This document shows, in pieces, positions 7,530-16,150 of a DNA stretch of 46,881 nt. A program made the translations under genes and the position numbers. Within the stretch, counting starts at the first letter, position 1. Every line of letters starts with the position of its first letter. The DNA is from Halarchaeum acidiphilum MH1-52-1 (GTDB lineage Archaea; Halobacteriota; Halobacteria; Halobacteriales; Halobacteriaceae), in the NCBI RefSeq assembly GCF_000474235.1, contig NZ_BATA01000012.1, positions 1 through 46,881 of the forward strand, read 5' to 3'. The notes below the pieces were generated by a model that saw only the letters and a program-made list of their open reading frames with translations, made no database searches and had not been told where the DNA came from.

Positions 7530-8864
7530 CTAGCGGTCGTCGCCGCGGACGTTCCTCCCGTTCGCGTTCCCGAACGCCTCGCCGTCGCGCTCCCACACCA
7601 GTTCGCCGCGACGCATCGTCCACTCGGGGAAGACGCCCTCGAAGCCCGCGAACGGCGTCCACCCGCACTTCGAGTGGAGCGCGTCGCCGTCGATCTCCGT
7701 CGCGTCGGTGGTGTCGTAGAGCGCGAGGTCGGCGTCGTACCCCGCGGCGATCCGTCCCTTCCCGGCGACGCCGAACACCTCCGCGGGGTTGCGCGCGGTG
7801 ACGGTCCGGACGCGCTCGACGGTGAGGTCGGTGGTCCGAGTGGCGGCGAGGAGGAGCGGCACCATGGTCTCCACGCCCGGGACACCGGAGGGCGCGTTCC
7901 AGACGTCGGCGTCCTTCTCCTCGCGCGTGTGGGGCGCGTGATCGGTCGCGACGACGTCCACGCGGCCGTCGACGAGGCGCTCGAACAGCGCGGCGCGACG
8001 CGACTCGCTTCTGAGGGGTGGGTTCATCCGTCCGAACGTTCCCAGTTCGTCGTAGTCGTCGCGCGAGCGGAAGAGATGGTGGGGCGTCACCTCGCAGGTG
8101 AGTCCGCCGTCGCGGGCGATGTCGACGGCCTCGGGCGTCGAGGTGTGTGCGAGGTGGACCTGCGCGTCCGTGTCGGCCGCGACCTCGACGGTCCGCTCGG
8201 CGGCGGCGATCTCGGCCTCCGCGCGCCGGTAGGCGCTCCACGCGTCGGCGTCCTCGCGCGCTGTCGCCTCCGCTCGCGGGTCGTCCATCTCCGCGCTCGC
8301 GTCTTCCGTGCTGCCCGGAAGCACGCTCTCGTCGAAGAGCGACGCGTCCTCCGCGTGGACGGTGACGGGCACGCCCGCGGCCGCGGCGCGATCGACGGCA
8401 TCCGTGAAGCGGTCGGCGTCGATGCCCATCTCGCCGGTCGAATCCGCGAGGAAGACCTCGCCGAGCGCGAACAGCGGGCGCGCGAAGAGGGAGTCGGGAT
8501 CCCACGACTCCGTGACGCCGCCGTTGAGGCCGTAGTCGACGAGCGAGTCGTCGGCGTACGCCTCCTTCCCGTCGTAGGCGTCGCCGGTGACGGTCGGCGG
8601 GTCGGTGTTCGGCTGGTCGACGACGGTCGTGACGCCGCCCGCCGCGGCCGACCGGCTCCCGGTCGCCCACGTTTCCTTGTGGCCCGCGCCGGGCTGGCGG
8701 AAGTGAACGTGGACGTCGAGGGCGCCGGGCAGGAGGAGTCGCTCATCGGCGTCGATGGTCTCCGCGCCGTCGAGATCCACGCCGACCGCGTCGATCTCCT
8801 CGTCGTCGATGCGGACGTCGCGGACCCGGCCGTCCGCGAGCGTCGCGTCGCGAATCACGCGCAT
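7530..8864 (-). CDS. pyrC: dihydroorotase
   Basis: The third step of pyrimidine synthesis: reversible cyclisation of carbamoyl aspartate to dihydroorotate. The metal-binding HxH lies in DVHVHFRQPG (H52, H54) at the start of the TIM barrel, followed by GSRSAAAGGVTTVVDQPNT. Later VVATDHAPHTREEKD supplies the catalytic Asp, and GYDADLALYD and GELVWERDG belong to the C-terminal beta domain. The 444 residues match class I dihydroorotase. ATG 8864 has a box A 27 nt upstream. Other pyr genes are not in the window. Hydantoinase/allantoinase is the main alternative and is less likely. Confidence 0.92.
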   Translation of the reverse strand: MRVIRDATLADGRVRDVRIDDEEIDAVGVDLDGAETIDADERLLLPGALDVHVHFRQPGAGHKETWATGSRSAAAGGVTTVVDQPNTDPPTVTGDAYDGKEAYADDSLVDYGLNGGVTESWDPDSLFARPLFALGEVFLADSTGEMGIDADRFTDAVDRAAAAGVPVTVHAEDASLFDESVLPGSTEDASAEMDDPRAEATAREDADAWSAYRRAEAEIAAAERTVEVAADTDAQVHLAHTSTPEAVDIARDGGLTCEVTPHHLFRSRDDYDELGTFGRMNPPLRSESRRAALFERLVDGRVDVVATDHAPHTREEKDADVWNAPSGVPGVETMVPLLLAATRTTDLTVERVRTVTARNPAEVFGVAGKGRIAAGYDADLALYDTTDATEIDGDALHSKCGWTPFAGFEGVFPEWTMRRGELVWERDGEAFGNANGRNVRGDDR

Positions 8865-8887
8865 ACCGAGGCGTCGGCGCTCGCGCG

Positions 8888-8895
8888 CCTAAAGC
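8888..8895 (-). promoter_or_regulatory. box A for pyrC
   Basis: CCTAAAGC reads GCTTTAGG on the coding strand, centred 27 nt from ATG 8864. Confidence 0.5.
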
Positions 8896-8937
8896 TGACG
8901 GAGGCCGTGCGACGATCCGGAGACCGGTAATCGACAC

Positions 8938-9507
8938 CTACGCGAACGTCACGGCGTCGCGCGTCGCCGTCTCGCCGAACAGCCACGCCGCGTGCTCGGT
9001 CGCGTATTCTCTGTGGTCCTCCTCGATGTAGCCGAGCGCGTCCTCGACGATCACCGTGCGGTAATCGCGCAGGCCGGCGCTCGCGGCCGTGTGAAGGACA
9101 CAAACGTTCGCGAGCGTCCCGCAGAAGACGAGATCGCGTAGGCCGTGCGCGTCGAGATACCCCTCCAGATCGGTCCGGTGGAAGGCGTCGTAGGTGTGCT
9201 TCTCGACGACGTGATCGGGATCGGGGAGATCGTCCACCAACTCGGCGTCCCACGATCCCTCGACGACGTGCTCGCCCCAGCGCTCGAACTCGTCGTACGC
9301 GCGGTTCCCCTCGAACTGGCCCTCGGGGTGGACGTCGCGGGTGTAGACGACGCTCGCGCCGGCGTCGCGGGCGCGTTCGGCGAGCGCGACGCAGGGCGTG
9401 ACGGCGTCGCCGCTCGCGGGCGCGTAGAGACTCCCGTCGGGGTGACAGAAGCCGTTCTGCATGTCGACGACGATCAGTGCGGTCTCTTCGGAGTCGAACG
9501 CGGTCAC
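8938..9507 (-). CDS. isochorismatase-like cysteine hydrolase (possible nicotinamidase), GTG start
   Basis: A cysteine hydrolase of the isochorismatase/nicotinamidase fold. The catalytic triad is visible: D15 in IVVDMQNGF, K103 in VVEKHTYDAF and C136 in GTLANVCVLHTA. The TRDVHPEG segment carries an Asp and His like the nicotinamidase metal site, but the second His is not evident. GTG 9507 was chosen since it begins just before the first strand and leaves a gap to the upstream gene that ends at 9533; the longer frame to 9573 would overlap that gene. It follows the MDR gene on the same strand by 25 nt, so they are probably one operon. Substrate unproven; nicotinamide is the best guess. Confidence 0.85.
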   Translation of the reverse strand: MTAFDSEETALIVVDMQNGFCHPDGSLYAPASGDAVTPCVALAERARDAGASVVYTRDVHPEGQFEGNRAYDEFERWGEHVVEGSWDAELVDDLPDPDHVVEKHTYDAFHRTDLEGYLDAHGLRDLVFCGTLANVCVLHTAASAGLRDYRTVIVEDALGYIEEDHREYATEHAAWLFGETATRDAVTFA

Positions 9508-9532
9508 ACGCGTATTCGAGGGCGCGAGACGC

Positions 9533-10558
9533 TTAGTCGTTGACCCGGATCGCGATCTTGCCGACGTGCTCACCGGCTTCGAGGCGACTGTGGGCGTCGC
9601 TCACTTCGTCGAGACCGTAGTCGGTGTCGTCGAGGTGGATGTCTAAATCGCCCTCGTCGACGAGCGCCGCGACGCGTTCGAGGATCTCGCCGTGACGCAG
9701 GCGGCCGGCGTGGTCGTCGTGGATGAGCGGCAGGAGCATGAAGACGGTGTCGACGCTGAGGCCCTTCGAGTGGACGGGATCGAGGTCGGCCTCGCCGCGC
9801 GAGACGGTGGTGACGACGCGGCCCTTCACGCCCGCGGCGGCGAAGTCCGTCCCGAGGTTGTCCGCGCCCGCGCCGACCGTGTCGAAGACGACGTCGAAGC
9901 CCTCGCCGTCCGTGTACTCCGCAGTGTAGTCCTCGACGTCGCGATGGTAGTCGAAGGCGTAGTCGGCGCCGAGGTCGCGTGCGAGGTCGCGCTTCGCGTC
10001 GGTCGAGGCCGTGGCGTGGACGACGCCGCCTTCGAGCGATGCCAGCTGGACGCCGACGTGGCCCACGCCTCCAGTCCCGCCGTGGACGAGGACGGACTCG
10101 CCGGGCGAGACGTCCGCGCGCGTGACGACGCCGTCCCACGCGGTGATCGTCACGAGCGGGAGTGCGGCGGCCTCGCGCATCGAGATCGTCTCGGGCTTGT
10201 GCGCGAGCGTCGCGGCGTCCGCGGCCGCGTACTCCGCGAGCGCGCCCGTGGTACCGGCGATGCCGCCCGGACAGCCGTACACTTCGTCGCCGACGGCGAA
10301 CTCCGCCACGCCGTCGCCGACCGCCACCACTTCCCCGGCGAGGTCGCCGTGCAGGACCGCAGGGAAGTCGGGGCAGAGGTCGCTCGCGTATCCGCTGCGG
10401 ATCTTCGTGTCCACGGGGTTGACGCTCGTCGCCGCCACCTCGACGAGCACCTCGTTCGCGTCGATCTCGGGCACGTCGAGTTCCGCGGCCTCGAAGGCGT
10501 CCGGCTCGCCGAACTCGCGGATGACCTGTGCGTCCATCGTCTCGGGAATCTCGGGCAT
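9533..10558 (-). CDS. zinc-free MDR oxidoreductase, NADPH:quinone reductase-like, 341 aa
   Basis: A medium-chain dehydrogenase/reductase. The N-terminal GroES-like domain has ATSVNPVDTKIRSG, typical of quinone/enone reductases. The Rossmann domain has VLVHGGTGGVGHVGVQLA, and the Cys/His residues of zinc-containing alcohol dehydrogenases are absent. The C-terminal GEHVGKIAIRV closes the fold. ATG 10558 (MPEIPETMDAQ) was used; a second in-frame ATG 21 nt further in is possible. It is followed closely by the cysteine hydrolase gene. Likely reduces quinones or enoyl compounds with NADPH; the true substrate is unknown. Confidence 0.9.
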   Translation of the reverse strand: MPEIPETMDAQVIREFGEPDAFEAAELDVPEIDANEVLVEVAATSVNPVDTKIRSGYASDLCPDFPAVLHGDLAGEVVAVGDGVAEFAVGDEVYGCPGGIAGTTGALAEYAAADAATLAHKPETISMREAAALPLVTITAWDGVVTRADVSPGESVLVHGGTGGVGHVGVQLASLEGGVVHATASTDAKRDLARDLGADYAFDYHRDVEDYTAEYTDGEGFDVVFDTVGAGADNLGTDFAAAGVKGRVVTTVSRGEADLDPVHSKGLSVDTVFMLLPLIHDDHAGRLRHGEILERVAALVDEGDLDIHLDDTDYGLDEVSDAHSRLEAGEHVGKIAIRVND

Positions 10559-10667
10559 GATTCGGTCTCCGCGCGCCGCGATCAAAAACGTCGGCGTGCC
10601 GGCCGCGTTCGCGGCTATCGACTCGCGGCACGCACCACCTAAGTCCCCGGCGGCCGAGGCGTCGCGT

Positions 10668-11318
10668 ATGCGCGAACTCGACTGCTGCGACTTCTGCGAG
10701 GAGCCGGCCGACGGCGTCTACGAGGTCGTCCCCGCGTCCGCCCCCGGCGGCCAGCGCCGCCTCGTCCTCTGTGCGGCCTGCCGCGACACCCTCGCGGGCG
10801 TCGTCGACCCCCTCCTCGGCGCCCTCGGCGGCGAACCGAGCGAGCGCTCGACCGAGTCGTCGCCCGCCGTCACGCTCGAACCCGCGGCCGGAGAGGGGGC
10901 GAGCGACGGGGACGGTACGAGCGATGACGGTGCGAGCGACGCGGACGGGAGCGACGAGGACGCCGAGGATCCCGAAGCCGCTGACGGTGACGACAGCGTG
11001 GACGACGGCGACGACCGCGCCGACGCGCGTGACGACGTGACCGCCGAAGCCGACGTCACCGACGCCGACGAGGGCGATGGTGCGGGCGAGCGCGTCGAGG
11101 AGGACGACGAAGGTGACGCGGGACCGGACCGCCCCGAGGGGTACGCCCAGCTCGTTCGGCTCCTGCGCAACCGGCCGGGCGCGATGACGCGCGCGGACCT
11201 CGCGGAACTCGCCGACGGCGCGTACGACCTCTCGCGCGCCGAGGTGGACGCCGCTGTCGACGCCGCTGTCGAGAACGGACACCTCGAAGAGACCGCACGG
11301 GGCGTGCGGACGCCCTGA
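10668..11318 (+). CDS. zinc-ribbon protein with acidic linker and winged-helix-like C-terminus, 216 aa
   Basis: Three parts are visible. The N-terminus has CDFC (C7, C10) and CAAC (C35, C38), a treble-clef or ribbon zinc site. A ~90-residue linker made almost only of Asp, Glu, Ala, Gly and Ser follows. The last ~65 residues (YAQLVRLLRNRPGAMTRADL, AELADGAYDLSRAEVDAAVD) look like a winged-helix DNA-binding domain. I do not recognise a named family beyond haloarchaeal occurrence. ATG 10668 has CCTAAGT 28 nt upstream. A transcription-associated role is plausible but inferred only from the architecture. Confidence 0.75.
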   Translation: MRELDCCDFCEEPADGVYEVVPASAPGGQRRLVLCAACRDTLAGVVDPLLGALGGEPSERSTESSPAVTLEPAAGEGASDGDGTSDDGASDADGSDEDAEDPEAADGDDSVDDGDDRADARDDVTAEADVTDADEGDGAGERVEEDDEGDAGPDRPEGYAQLVRLLRNRPGAMTRADLAELADGAYDLSRAEVDAAVDAAVENGHLEETARGVRTP

Positions 11319-11356
11319 GGATCCGGAGCGTCTTCGTCCCGCAGGCCTTCCGCGAG

Positions 11357-11944
11357 CTAGAGTTCGCCCTTCGTGCTCGGCGTGTCGCTCCGGCGCTCGT
11401 CGAGACGCGTCGCGTCGTCGAGCGCGCGGGCGTTCGCCTTGAACAGCGCCTCGACCTCGTGGTGGGCGTTCTCGCCCGTGATCGCGCAGTGGAGCGTCAG
11501 CCCGGCGTGTTCGGCGAACGACTGGAAGAAGTGAGCGGCCATGATACTGGTGAAGTCGCCGATGCGCTCCTGACTGAACGCTCCCTCGAAGTCGTAGTGG
11601 GGGCGCCCGGAGACGTCGAGGACGACGCTTCCGATCGCTTCGTCGAGGGGGACTTTCCGGTCGGCGTAGCGGACGATACCGCGCTTCTCGCCGAGCGCCT
11701 CGTCGACGGCCTCGCCGAGGACGATGGCGACGTCCTCGACGGTGTGGTGGTCGTCGATGTGGAGGTCGCCGTCGCAGCGCACCGTGAGGTCGAAGAGACC
11801 GTGCTTCGCGAACGATTCGAGCATGTGATCGAAGAAGCCGATGCCGGTGTCGATCGTGCTCTCGCCGTCGCCGTCGAGGTCGACGGTGACGTCGATCTCC
11901 GTCTCCGCGGTCGAGCGGGACGCCGCGCCCGTACGCGTGGTCAT
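11357..11944 (-). CDS. hisB: imidazoleglycerol-phosphate dehydratase
   Basis: A histidine-synthesis step: dehydration of imidazole glycerol phosphate to imidazole acetol phosphate, Mn-dependent. Both metal-binding repeats are present: [10 protein letters not shown] (64-73) and its partner at H161-H162 ([20 protein letters not shown]). The opening [16 protein letters not shown] and [18 protein letters not shown] are typical. The 195 residues equal the monofunctional enzyme length, with no fused phosphatase. hisA and hisI lie 3-4 kb away on the other strand, so his genes are dispersed, as in other haloarchaea. Confidence 0.96.
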   Translation of the reverse strand: MTTRTGAASRSTAETEIDVTVDLDGDGESTIDTGIGFFDHMLESFAKHGLFDLTVRCDGDLHIDDHHTVEDVAIVLGEAVDEALGEKRGIVRYADRKVPLDEAIGSVVLDVSGRPHYDFEGAFSQERIGDFTSIMAAHFFQSFAEHAGLTLHCAITGENAHHEVEALFKANARALDDATRLDERRSDTPSTKGEL

Positions 11945-11986
11945 ACCCTCGCTTCTCGCGCGTCGCTCAAGGCCGTTGCGCTCGCC

Positions 11987-13030
11987 TCACACGAGACCGA
12001 GCGCGCCGAGGACGGCGAAGAGGACGTCGCCGTAGGTGAACGCGACGACGAGTCCGAGCGTGAGAGTGACGAAGAAGGGCGTCCCGGGGGTGATCCAGAC
12101 GGCGTCGCGCGCCGCGAGGACGTCGAGACCCTCGCGGAGCGTCGCGGGCGACGTCCCGTACGCCGAGCCCCCGATGTCGTCGAGGAACGCCGCGGCGCCC
12201 CACGGATCGTCGTAGTCGGCGTCCGCGTCGCCGCTCTCGATTTCGTCCGCGTCGCCGCTCTCGATTTCGTCCGCGTCGGCGGTGCTCGGCGTCGTCCCGC
12301 CGTCCGTCCGCGCGTCGCCGCGCGCCACCGCGCCGTCCGTCGGGTCGTTCGGGTCGGCCGGGAGCGTCGCGGGATCGCGCAGGCCGGGATCGCACAGGAG
12401 GTCGGCGAGCGTGACGCCGCGCCAGCGGCAGTACATCCGGAGGGCGTCGAGGTCGAGACCGCCGCTGAGGCGCGTGCCGTCACGGTCCTCCAGCAGGCTG
12501 CCGTGTTCGTGCGGGAGGTCGGCCACCGGCACGCGCTTGCCGACGGCCATCACGGACGCGATCTCGCCGTGGAGCGCGTTCGCGACGAGCAAGTAGAGCG
12601 GGTAGGCCATCCCGAGGATGAGCGCGTTCGTGAGGACGGTGAGCGCGAACACGCGGATCGCCGTCGGGACGTGCGGGAGGACGAACCCATCGAGATAGTA
12701 CGCCGGGTACGTCGGGAGGAGGACGCTGATGGCGACGAGCGCCTTCGCGTCCGCACCGCCGAAGCCGACGGGGACGACGTAGAAGAACGCGCCGAGACCG
12801 CCGACGATGACGACGCTGACGGCCGACCGGAGTGCGAACGCGCGGAACGCGAACGCGCCCGGGGCGTGGAGCGCATTCCACCCCTCCAAGCCGAGGCAGA
12901 CGAGGCCGAGAACGAGCAGGGGCGGCCAGAGCAGATCGGGGACGCGACGCGTCTCGACGTCCCGGTACGCCCCGTAGGCGAAGGCGGGGACGGAGAGCAG
13001 GCGGAGCAGGTCGGCGGCGGACGCGTACAC
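11987..13030 (-). CDS. PibD-type preflagellin/prepilin peptidase (A24 family), GTG start
   Basis: A membrane aspartic protease that trims class III signal peptides of archaellins and pilins. The catalytic Asp pair is D24 in AYRDVETRRVPD and D94 in the GxGD-like GFGGADAK. Hydrophobic helices surround both. A large cytoplasmic acidic insertion (~residues 165-300) separates the last helices and carries a 24-bp tandem duplication (DADEIESG repeated). The C-terminal helix FFVTLTLGLVVAFTYGDVLFAVLG closes it. GTG 13030 (V-Y-A-S-A-A-D-L-L-R-L-L) is chosen: the upstream TTG at 13057 lies inside the likely box A, and homologues begin at this hydrophobic segment. Confidence 0.9.
   Translation of the reverse strand: MYASAADLLRLLSVPAFAYGAYRDVETRRVPDLLWPPLLVLGLVCLGLEGWNALHAPGAFAFRAFALRSAVSVVIVGGLGAFFYVVPVGFGGADAKALVAISVLLPTYPAYYLDGFVLPHVPTAIRVFALTVLTNALILGMAYPLYLLVANALHGEIASVMAVGKRVPVADLPHEHGSLLEDRDGTRLSGGLDLDALRMYCRWRGVTLADLLCDPGLRDPATLPADPNDPTDGAVARGDARTDGGTTPSTADADEIESGDADEIESGDADADYDDPWGAAAFLDDIGGSAYGTSPATLREGLDVLAARDAVWITPGTPFFVTLTLGLVVAFTYGDVLFAVLGALGLV
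12221..12278. repeat. 24-bp in-frame tandem duplication inside the prepilin peptidase gene
   Basis: Two exact 24-nt units (12221-12244 and 12245-12268) are followed by a 10-nt partial third (12269-12278). Translated on the minus strand they give the repeated acidic octapeptide DADEIESG. Probably replication slippage in a disordered cytoplasmic loop. Confidence 0.85.
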
Positions 13031-13053
13031 GAACGAACGGGGGCGCGAGAGGG

Positions 13054-13061
13054 TCAAAGTG
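13054..13061 (-). promoter_or_regulatory. box A deciding the PibD start
   Basis: TCAAAGTG (CACTTTGA on the coding strand) is ~27 nt from GTG 13030 and contains the alternative TTG 13057, so translation from TTG is unlikely on a leaderless transcript. Confidence 0.4.
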
Positions 13062-13226
13062 ATTGCGGCCCGCTCGCGTCCGCCGCGTCGACGCGACCGA
13101 CGACAGCGCGACGATCACCTCGCTATCGGATGCGTCGCGAAAGAAAACGGTGGGTCGTGCTGAATCGACCGCGTTCGATGGCGCTGGACGCGCGTCCCGC
13201 GGTCCTATCGGGCGACGTCGTCGCCG

Positions 13227-13616
13227 TTAGATGACGCGGTTCTGGAGGTAGTCGAGGTGCTTCGCGTTGTAGACGATCTTGACCTCGTCGGTGGCCGGCG
13301 ACCCGATGCAGGTCAGGCGCACGTCCTTCTCCTCGACCTCCTCGTCGGAGAGGATCTGCTGCATGTCCATGTCGATCTCGCCCTCCTTGATGATGGCCGC
13401 GCAGTTCGCACACGCACCGGCGCGACAGGAGAACGGCCAGTCGTAGCCCTGCGCCTCGGCGGACTCGAGGATGTAACTACCCTCGGGTACGTCCAGATCA
13501 CCGAAGTCCTCCTCGTCGAGTCCGGCGTCCGCGGCCTTCTCGAAGAGGTCGTCGTCGTCAATGTCCCAGCCTTGGTCGCTGACGACTTCGTAGTTGAGGT
13601 ATTCGACGGTTGGCAT
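13227..13616 (-). CDS. halophilic 2Fe-2S ferredoxin, 129 aa
   Basis: The major soluble electron carrier of haloarchaea (partner of 2-oxoacid:ferredoxin oxidoreductases). Plant-type cluster ligands are C64, C69 and C72 in [14 protein letters not shown] and C103 in RLTCIGSP. The N-terminal acidic insertion ([22 protein letters not shown] region) is the known halophilic addition. ATG 13616 gives 129 residues, the usual length; a GTG one codon upstream is not needed. A box A-like GTAAGGAA lies ~25 nt upstream. Confidence 0.96.
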   Translation of the reverse strand: MPTVEYLNYEVVSDQGWDIDDDDLFEKAADAGLDEEDFGDLDVPEGSYILESAEAQGYDWPFSCRAGACANCAAIIKEGEIDMDMQQILSDEEVEEKDVRLTCIGSPATDEVKIVYNAKHLDYLQNRVI

Positions 13617-13696
13617 CACCCGGGAGTTTTTCGCCCGTAAGGAAAGGCCTTGCTGTTTTCACGTAATCGCCGCCGCTTCCGCCGACACGTGGACGT

Positions 13697-14872
13697 TCAC
13701 TCGGCGAGTGGCACGAGGGAGAACAGCGCGAACGACGCGGCGGCGGCGACGGACGGCGTGAGCACCCAGAGGATCACGACCCGCCCGACCGCGGTGGGAT
13801 CGAACAGGTCCGCGGCGGCGAGTTCCTCGGGGTCTTCCTCACCGATGCGCGGCACGTCGCTCGGGTCGTCGGCCCGGTCCGCGGCGAGCGATCCCATCGA
13901 GACGGTGGTCTCGCCCTCGCCGCTGAGCGCGTCGTTCGCGCGGACGGTCCGGGTCGCGCGCCCCCAGCCGAGACCGACGATGCACATCGTCGCGGAGACA
14001 GCGAGACTCGCCGGAATCCCGAGCGCGGAGAGGACGGTGATGAGGGACGCAGAGACGGCTTCGACGATCAGCGCGGCGAGTAGCGGGAGGTCGGTGAGGT
14101 CGTTGCCGACGGTGTCGAGGGTCCGGCGGGCGATGGTGAACGCGCCGACGGCGATCGCGGCCGCGGCGAGGAGGACGCCCGCGCTCGATCCGACGTAGCC
14201 GCCGCCGACGAGCGGTGCAACGGCGTTCGCGACGTTCGAGGCGCCCGCGGAGAACGCCATGTAGCAGCCGATAGCGACGACGAGGCCGGAGCCGACGAAC
14301 TGCCGGCGGGACGCGGCGGGGTTGACGCCGACGGGGTAGGCGACGCGGCCCTCACGCCAGCGGAACAGCGGGGCGTCGGCGGCGTCGAGGCGGAACACCG
14401 CGTCCATGTAGGGATAGGCGTAGCGACCGACGACCGCGCAGATCCAGAAGGCGAGGACGGGCGCGACGACCCACGCGGAGACGATGCGCCCCATCGTCGC
14501 CATCCGGAGGGTGCCGGTCGCGGCGCCGAGACCCGCGATGGACCCGACGGCCGTCATGGACGTCGAGGCGGGGACGCCGTAGCGGTTCGAGATGAGGAGC
14601 GCGACGCCGACGAAGAAGAGCACGCCGACGCTCGCGGGGAGCGTGAACTCCGAACTCGGGACGATGCGCCCCCCCATCGTGTGGATGACGCCCCGGCCGA
14701 TCGTCCACCCACCGAGGAGGGCGAAGACCGACATGAGCGCGGCCGCGCCGAGTTTCGTCACGACCGTCGAGCCGACGGCCGGCCCGAAGGCGACGCCCGT
14801 CGAGGAGCCACCGATGTTGTAACCGACGAACGCCGCGACGAGCACACCGACGGCGAGGAGGAGCGCGGCCAT
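13697..14872 (-). CDS. PiT-family inorganic phosphate transporter, 391 aa
   Basis: A cation-coupled phosphate symporter in the cytoplasmic membrane. The two inverted PiT signature motifs are visible: GYNIGGSSTGVAFGPAVGS near the N-terminus (family GANDVANA-type motif, altered here) and SAGASNVANAVAPLVGG in the second half. About ten hydrophobic helices are present, with an acidic cytoplasmic loop (GEGETTVSMGSLAADRADD onwards) before the last helix. ATG 14872 has GGTTTGAAC (box A on the other strand) ~28 nt upstream. No phoU or pst genes adjoin. The altered first motif leaves open sulfate or another anion. Confidence 0.87.
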   Translation of the reverse strand: MAALLLAVGVLVAAFVGYNIGGSSTGVAFGPAVGSTVVTKLGAAALMSVFALLGGWTIGRGVIHTMGGRIVPSSEFTLPASVGVLFFVGVALLISNRYGVPASTSMTAVGSIAGLGAATGTLRMATMGRIVSAWVVAPVLAFWICAVVGRYAYPYMDAVFRLDAADAPLFRWREGRVAYPVGVNPAASRRQFVGSGLVVAIGCYMAFSAGASNVANAVAPLVGGGYVGSSAGVLLAAAAIAVGAFTIARRTLDTVGNDLTDLPLLAALIVEAVSASLITVLSALGIPASLAVSATMCIVGLGWGRATRTVRANDALSGEGETTVSMGSLAADRADDPSDVPRIGEEDPEELAAADLFDPTAVGRVVILWVLTPSVAAAASFALFSLVPLAE

Positions 14873-14948
14873 CGCCCCCGGCTACGCCCGCGCCCGGTTT
14901 GAACCCCGTGATCGCCGATCCGGTGCCGTCGTCGGCGCCGACGCGGAC

Positions 14949-14955
14949 GCTTTTT
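14949..14955 (+). promoter_or_regulatory. box A for hisA
   Basis: GCTTTTT is 28 nt upstream of ATG 14981. Confidence 0.5.
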
Positions 14956-14980
14956 CCCCCTCGCCCTCGCACCCTCGGAT

Positions 14981-15709
14981 ATGTTCGAGACGTTCGAGGT
15001 CGTCCCCGCGGTCGACGTGCAGGACGGCGAGGTCGTTCAGTTGGTGCAGGGCGAGCGCGGCACGGGCAAGCGCTACGGTGACCCCGTGCGCGCCGCGGAG
15101 GACTGGCTGGACGCGGGCGCGGAGACGATCCACCTCGTCGATCTCGACGGGGCGTTCGAGGGCGCGCGCGAGAACGAGGACGCCATCGCGGCCGTCGTCG
15201 AGGCCGTCGGCGACGACGCGGACGTGCAGGTCGGCGGCGGAATCCGGTCGTTCACGGACGCCCGCGATCTCCTCGAGATCGGCGTCGACCGCGTCATCCT
15301 CGGAACGGCCGCCGTCGAGAATCCGGATCTCGTCGGCGAGATCGCGGACGTCTACGAGGACAGCGTACTCGTCAGCCTCGACGCCAAAGGGGGGGAGGTC
15401 GTCGTCTCCGGCTGGACCGAGGGGACGGGTCTCGACCCCGCCGAGGCCGCCACCGAGTACGCCGACATCGGCGCGTCCGGCGTGCTCTTCACCGACGTCG
15501 ACGTCGAGGGCCAGCAGGCCGGCGTCCGCACGGACGTCGTCTCGCGCGTCGTCGACGCCGTCGACATTCCCGTCGTCGCCTCCGGCGGCGTCGCGACGCT
15601 CGACGACATCGCGGCACTGAAGGAGGCGGGGGCGGCCGCGGTCGTCGTCGGCACCGCGCTCTACGAGGGGAACTTCACGCTCGCGGAGGCCCGCGAGCGG
15701 ATCGCGTAG
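14981..15709 (+). CDS. hisA: ProFAR isomerase (1-(5-phosphoribosyl)-5-[(5-phosphoribosylamino)methylideneamino]imidazole-4-carboxamide isomerase)
   Basis: A histidine-synthesis step: Amadori rearrangement of ProFAR to PRFAR on a TIM barrel. [19 protein letters not shown] carries the catalytic first-strand Asp. [21 protein letters not shown] (first phosphate site), [29 protein letters not shown] (second catalytic Asp) and [11 protein letters not shown] (second phosphate site) appear in order. The 242 residues match the family. HisF is the close relative; the VVPAVDV opening and the loop sequences favour HisA. hisI lies 55 nt downstream with its own box A (GACCTATCC, 15734-15742). Confidence 0.96.
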   Translation: MFETFEVVPAVDVQDGEVVQLVQGERGTGKRYGDPVRAAEDWLDAGAETIHLVDLDGAFEGARENEDAIAAVVEAVGDDADVQVGGGIRSFTDARDLLEIGVDRVILGTAAVENPDLVGEIADVYEDSVLVSLDAKGGEVVVSGWTEGTGLDPAEAATEYADIGASGVLFTDVDVEGQQAGVRTDVVSRVVDAVDIPVVASGGVATLDDIAALKEAGAAAVVVGTALYEGNFTLAEARERIA

Positions 15710-15764
15710 GGGTCTCCCCGAGGAGCGACAGAAGACCTATCCACGCTCGTCGGCATCTTCGAGT

Positions 15765-16148
15765 ATGAGCGAGAGTCAAAGCGAGTTCGGCGTGGACCTC
15801 GACTTCGGCGAGGACGGTCTCGTGCCCGCCGTCGCGCAGGACGCCGAGACCGACGAGGTGTTGATGTTGGCGTACGCGAATCGAGAGGCCGTCCGGAAGA
15901 CGGTCGAGACGGAGCGGGCACATTACTACTCGCGTTCGCGCGACGAACTCTGGGAGAAGGGCGCGACGAGCGGGCACACCCAAGACGTCGCGGAGGTGCG
16001 CGTCGACTGCGACGGCGATTCGCTCCTCTACGTCGTCGAGCAGACCGGCGGGGCGTGCCACACCGGGCACCGATCGTGCTTCTACCGCACCATCGAGGGC
16101 GATCACGTCGGGGAGCGCGCCTTCGATCCCGACGACGTCTACGAGTGA
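15765..16148 (+). CDS. hisI: phosphoribosyl-AMP cyclohydrolase
   Basis: The third histidine step: opening of the adenine ring of PR-AMP, Zn/Mg-dependent. The metal-site sequence [30 protein letters not shown]-type region is complete (DCDGD, the [11 protein letters not shown] cysteines), as is [21 protein letters not shown]. The 127 residues equal the monofunctional enzyme, not fused to HisE. A coiled-coil protein gene starts 3 nt after its stop, so the two are probably one transcript. Confidence 0.96.
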   Translation: MSESQSEFGVDLDFGEDGLVPAVAQDAETDEVLMLAYANREAVRKTVETERAHYYSRSRDELWEKGATSGHTQDVAEVRVDCDGDSLLYVVEQTGGACHTGHRSCFYRTIEGDHVGERAFDPDDVYE

Positions 16149-16150
16149 CG

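Noticed and set aside
9570-11282. 570-aa minus-strand frame across the MDR and zinc-ribbon genes
   Set aside because: Arg/Pro-rich shadow frame; the true genes there have clear motifs in other frames.
13055-13057. TTG start for the prepilin peptidase
   Set aside because: It lies inside the likely box A; GTG 13030 fits promoter spacing and the family N-terminus.
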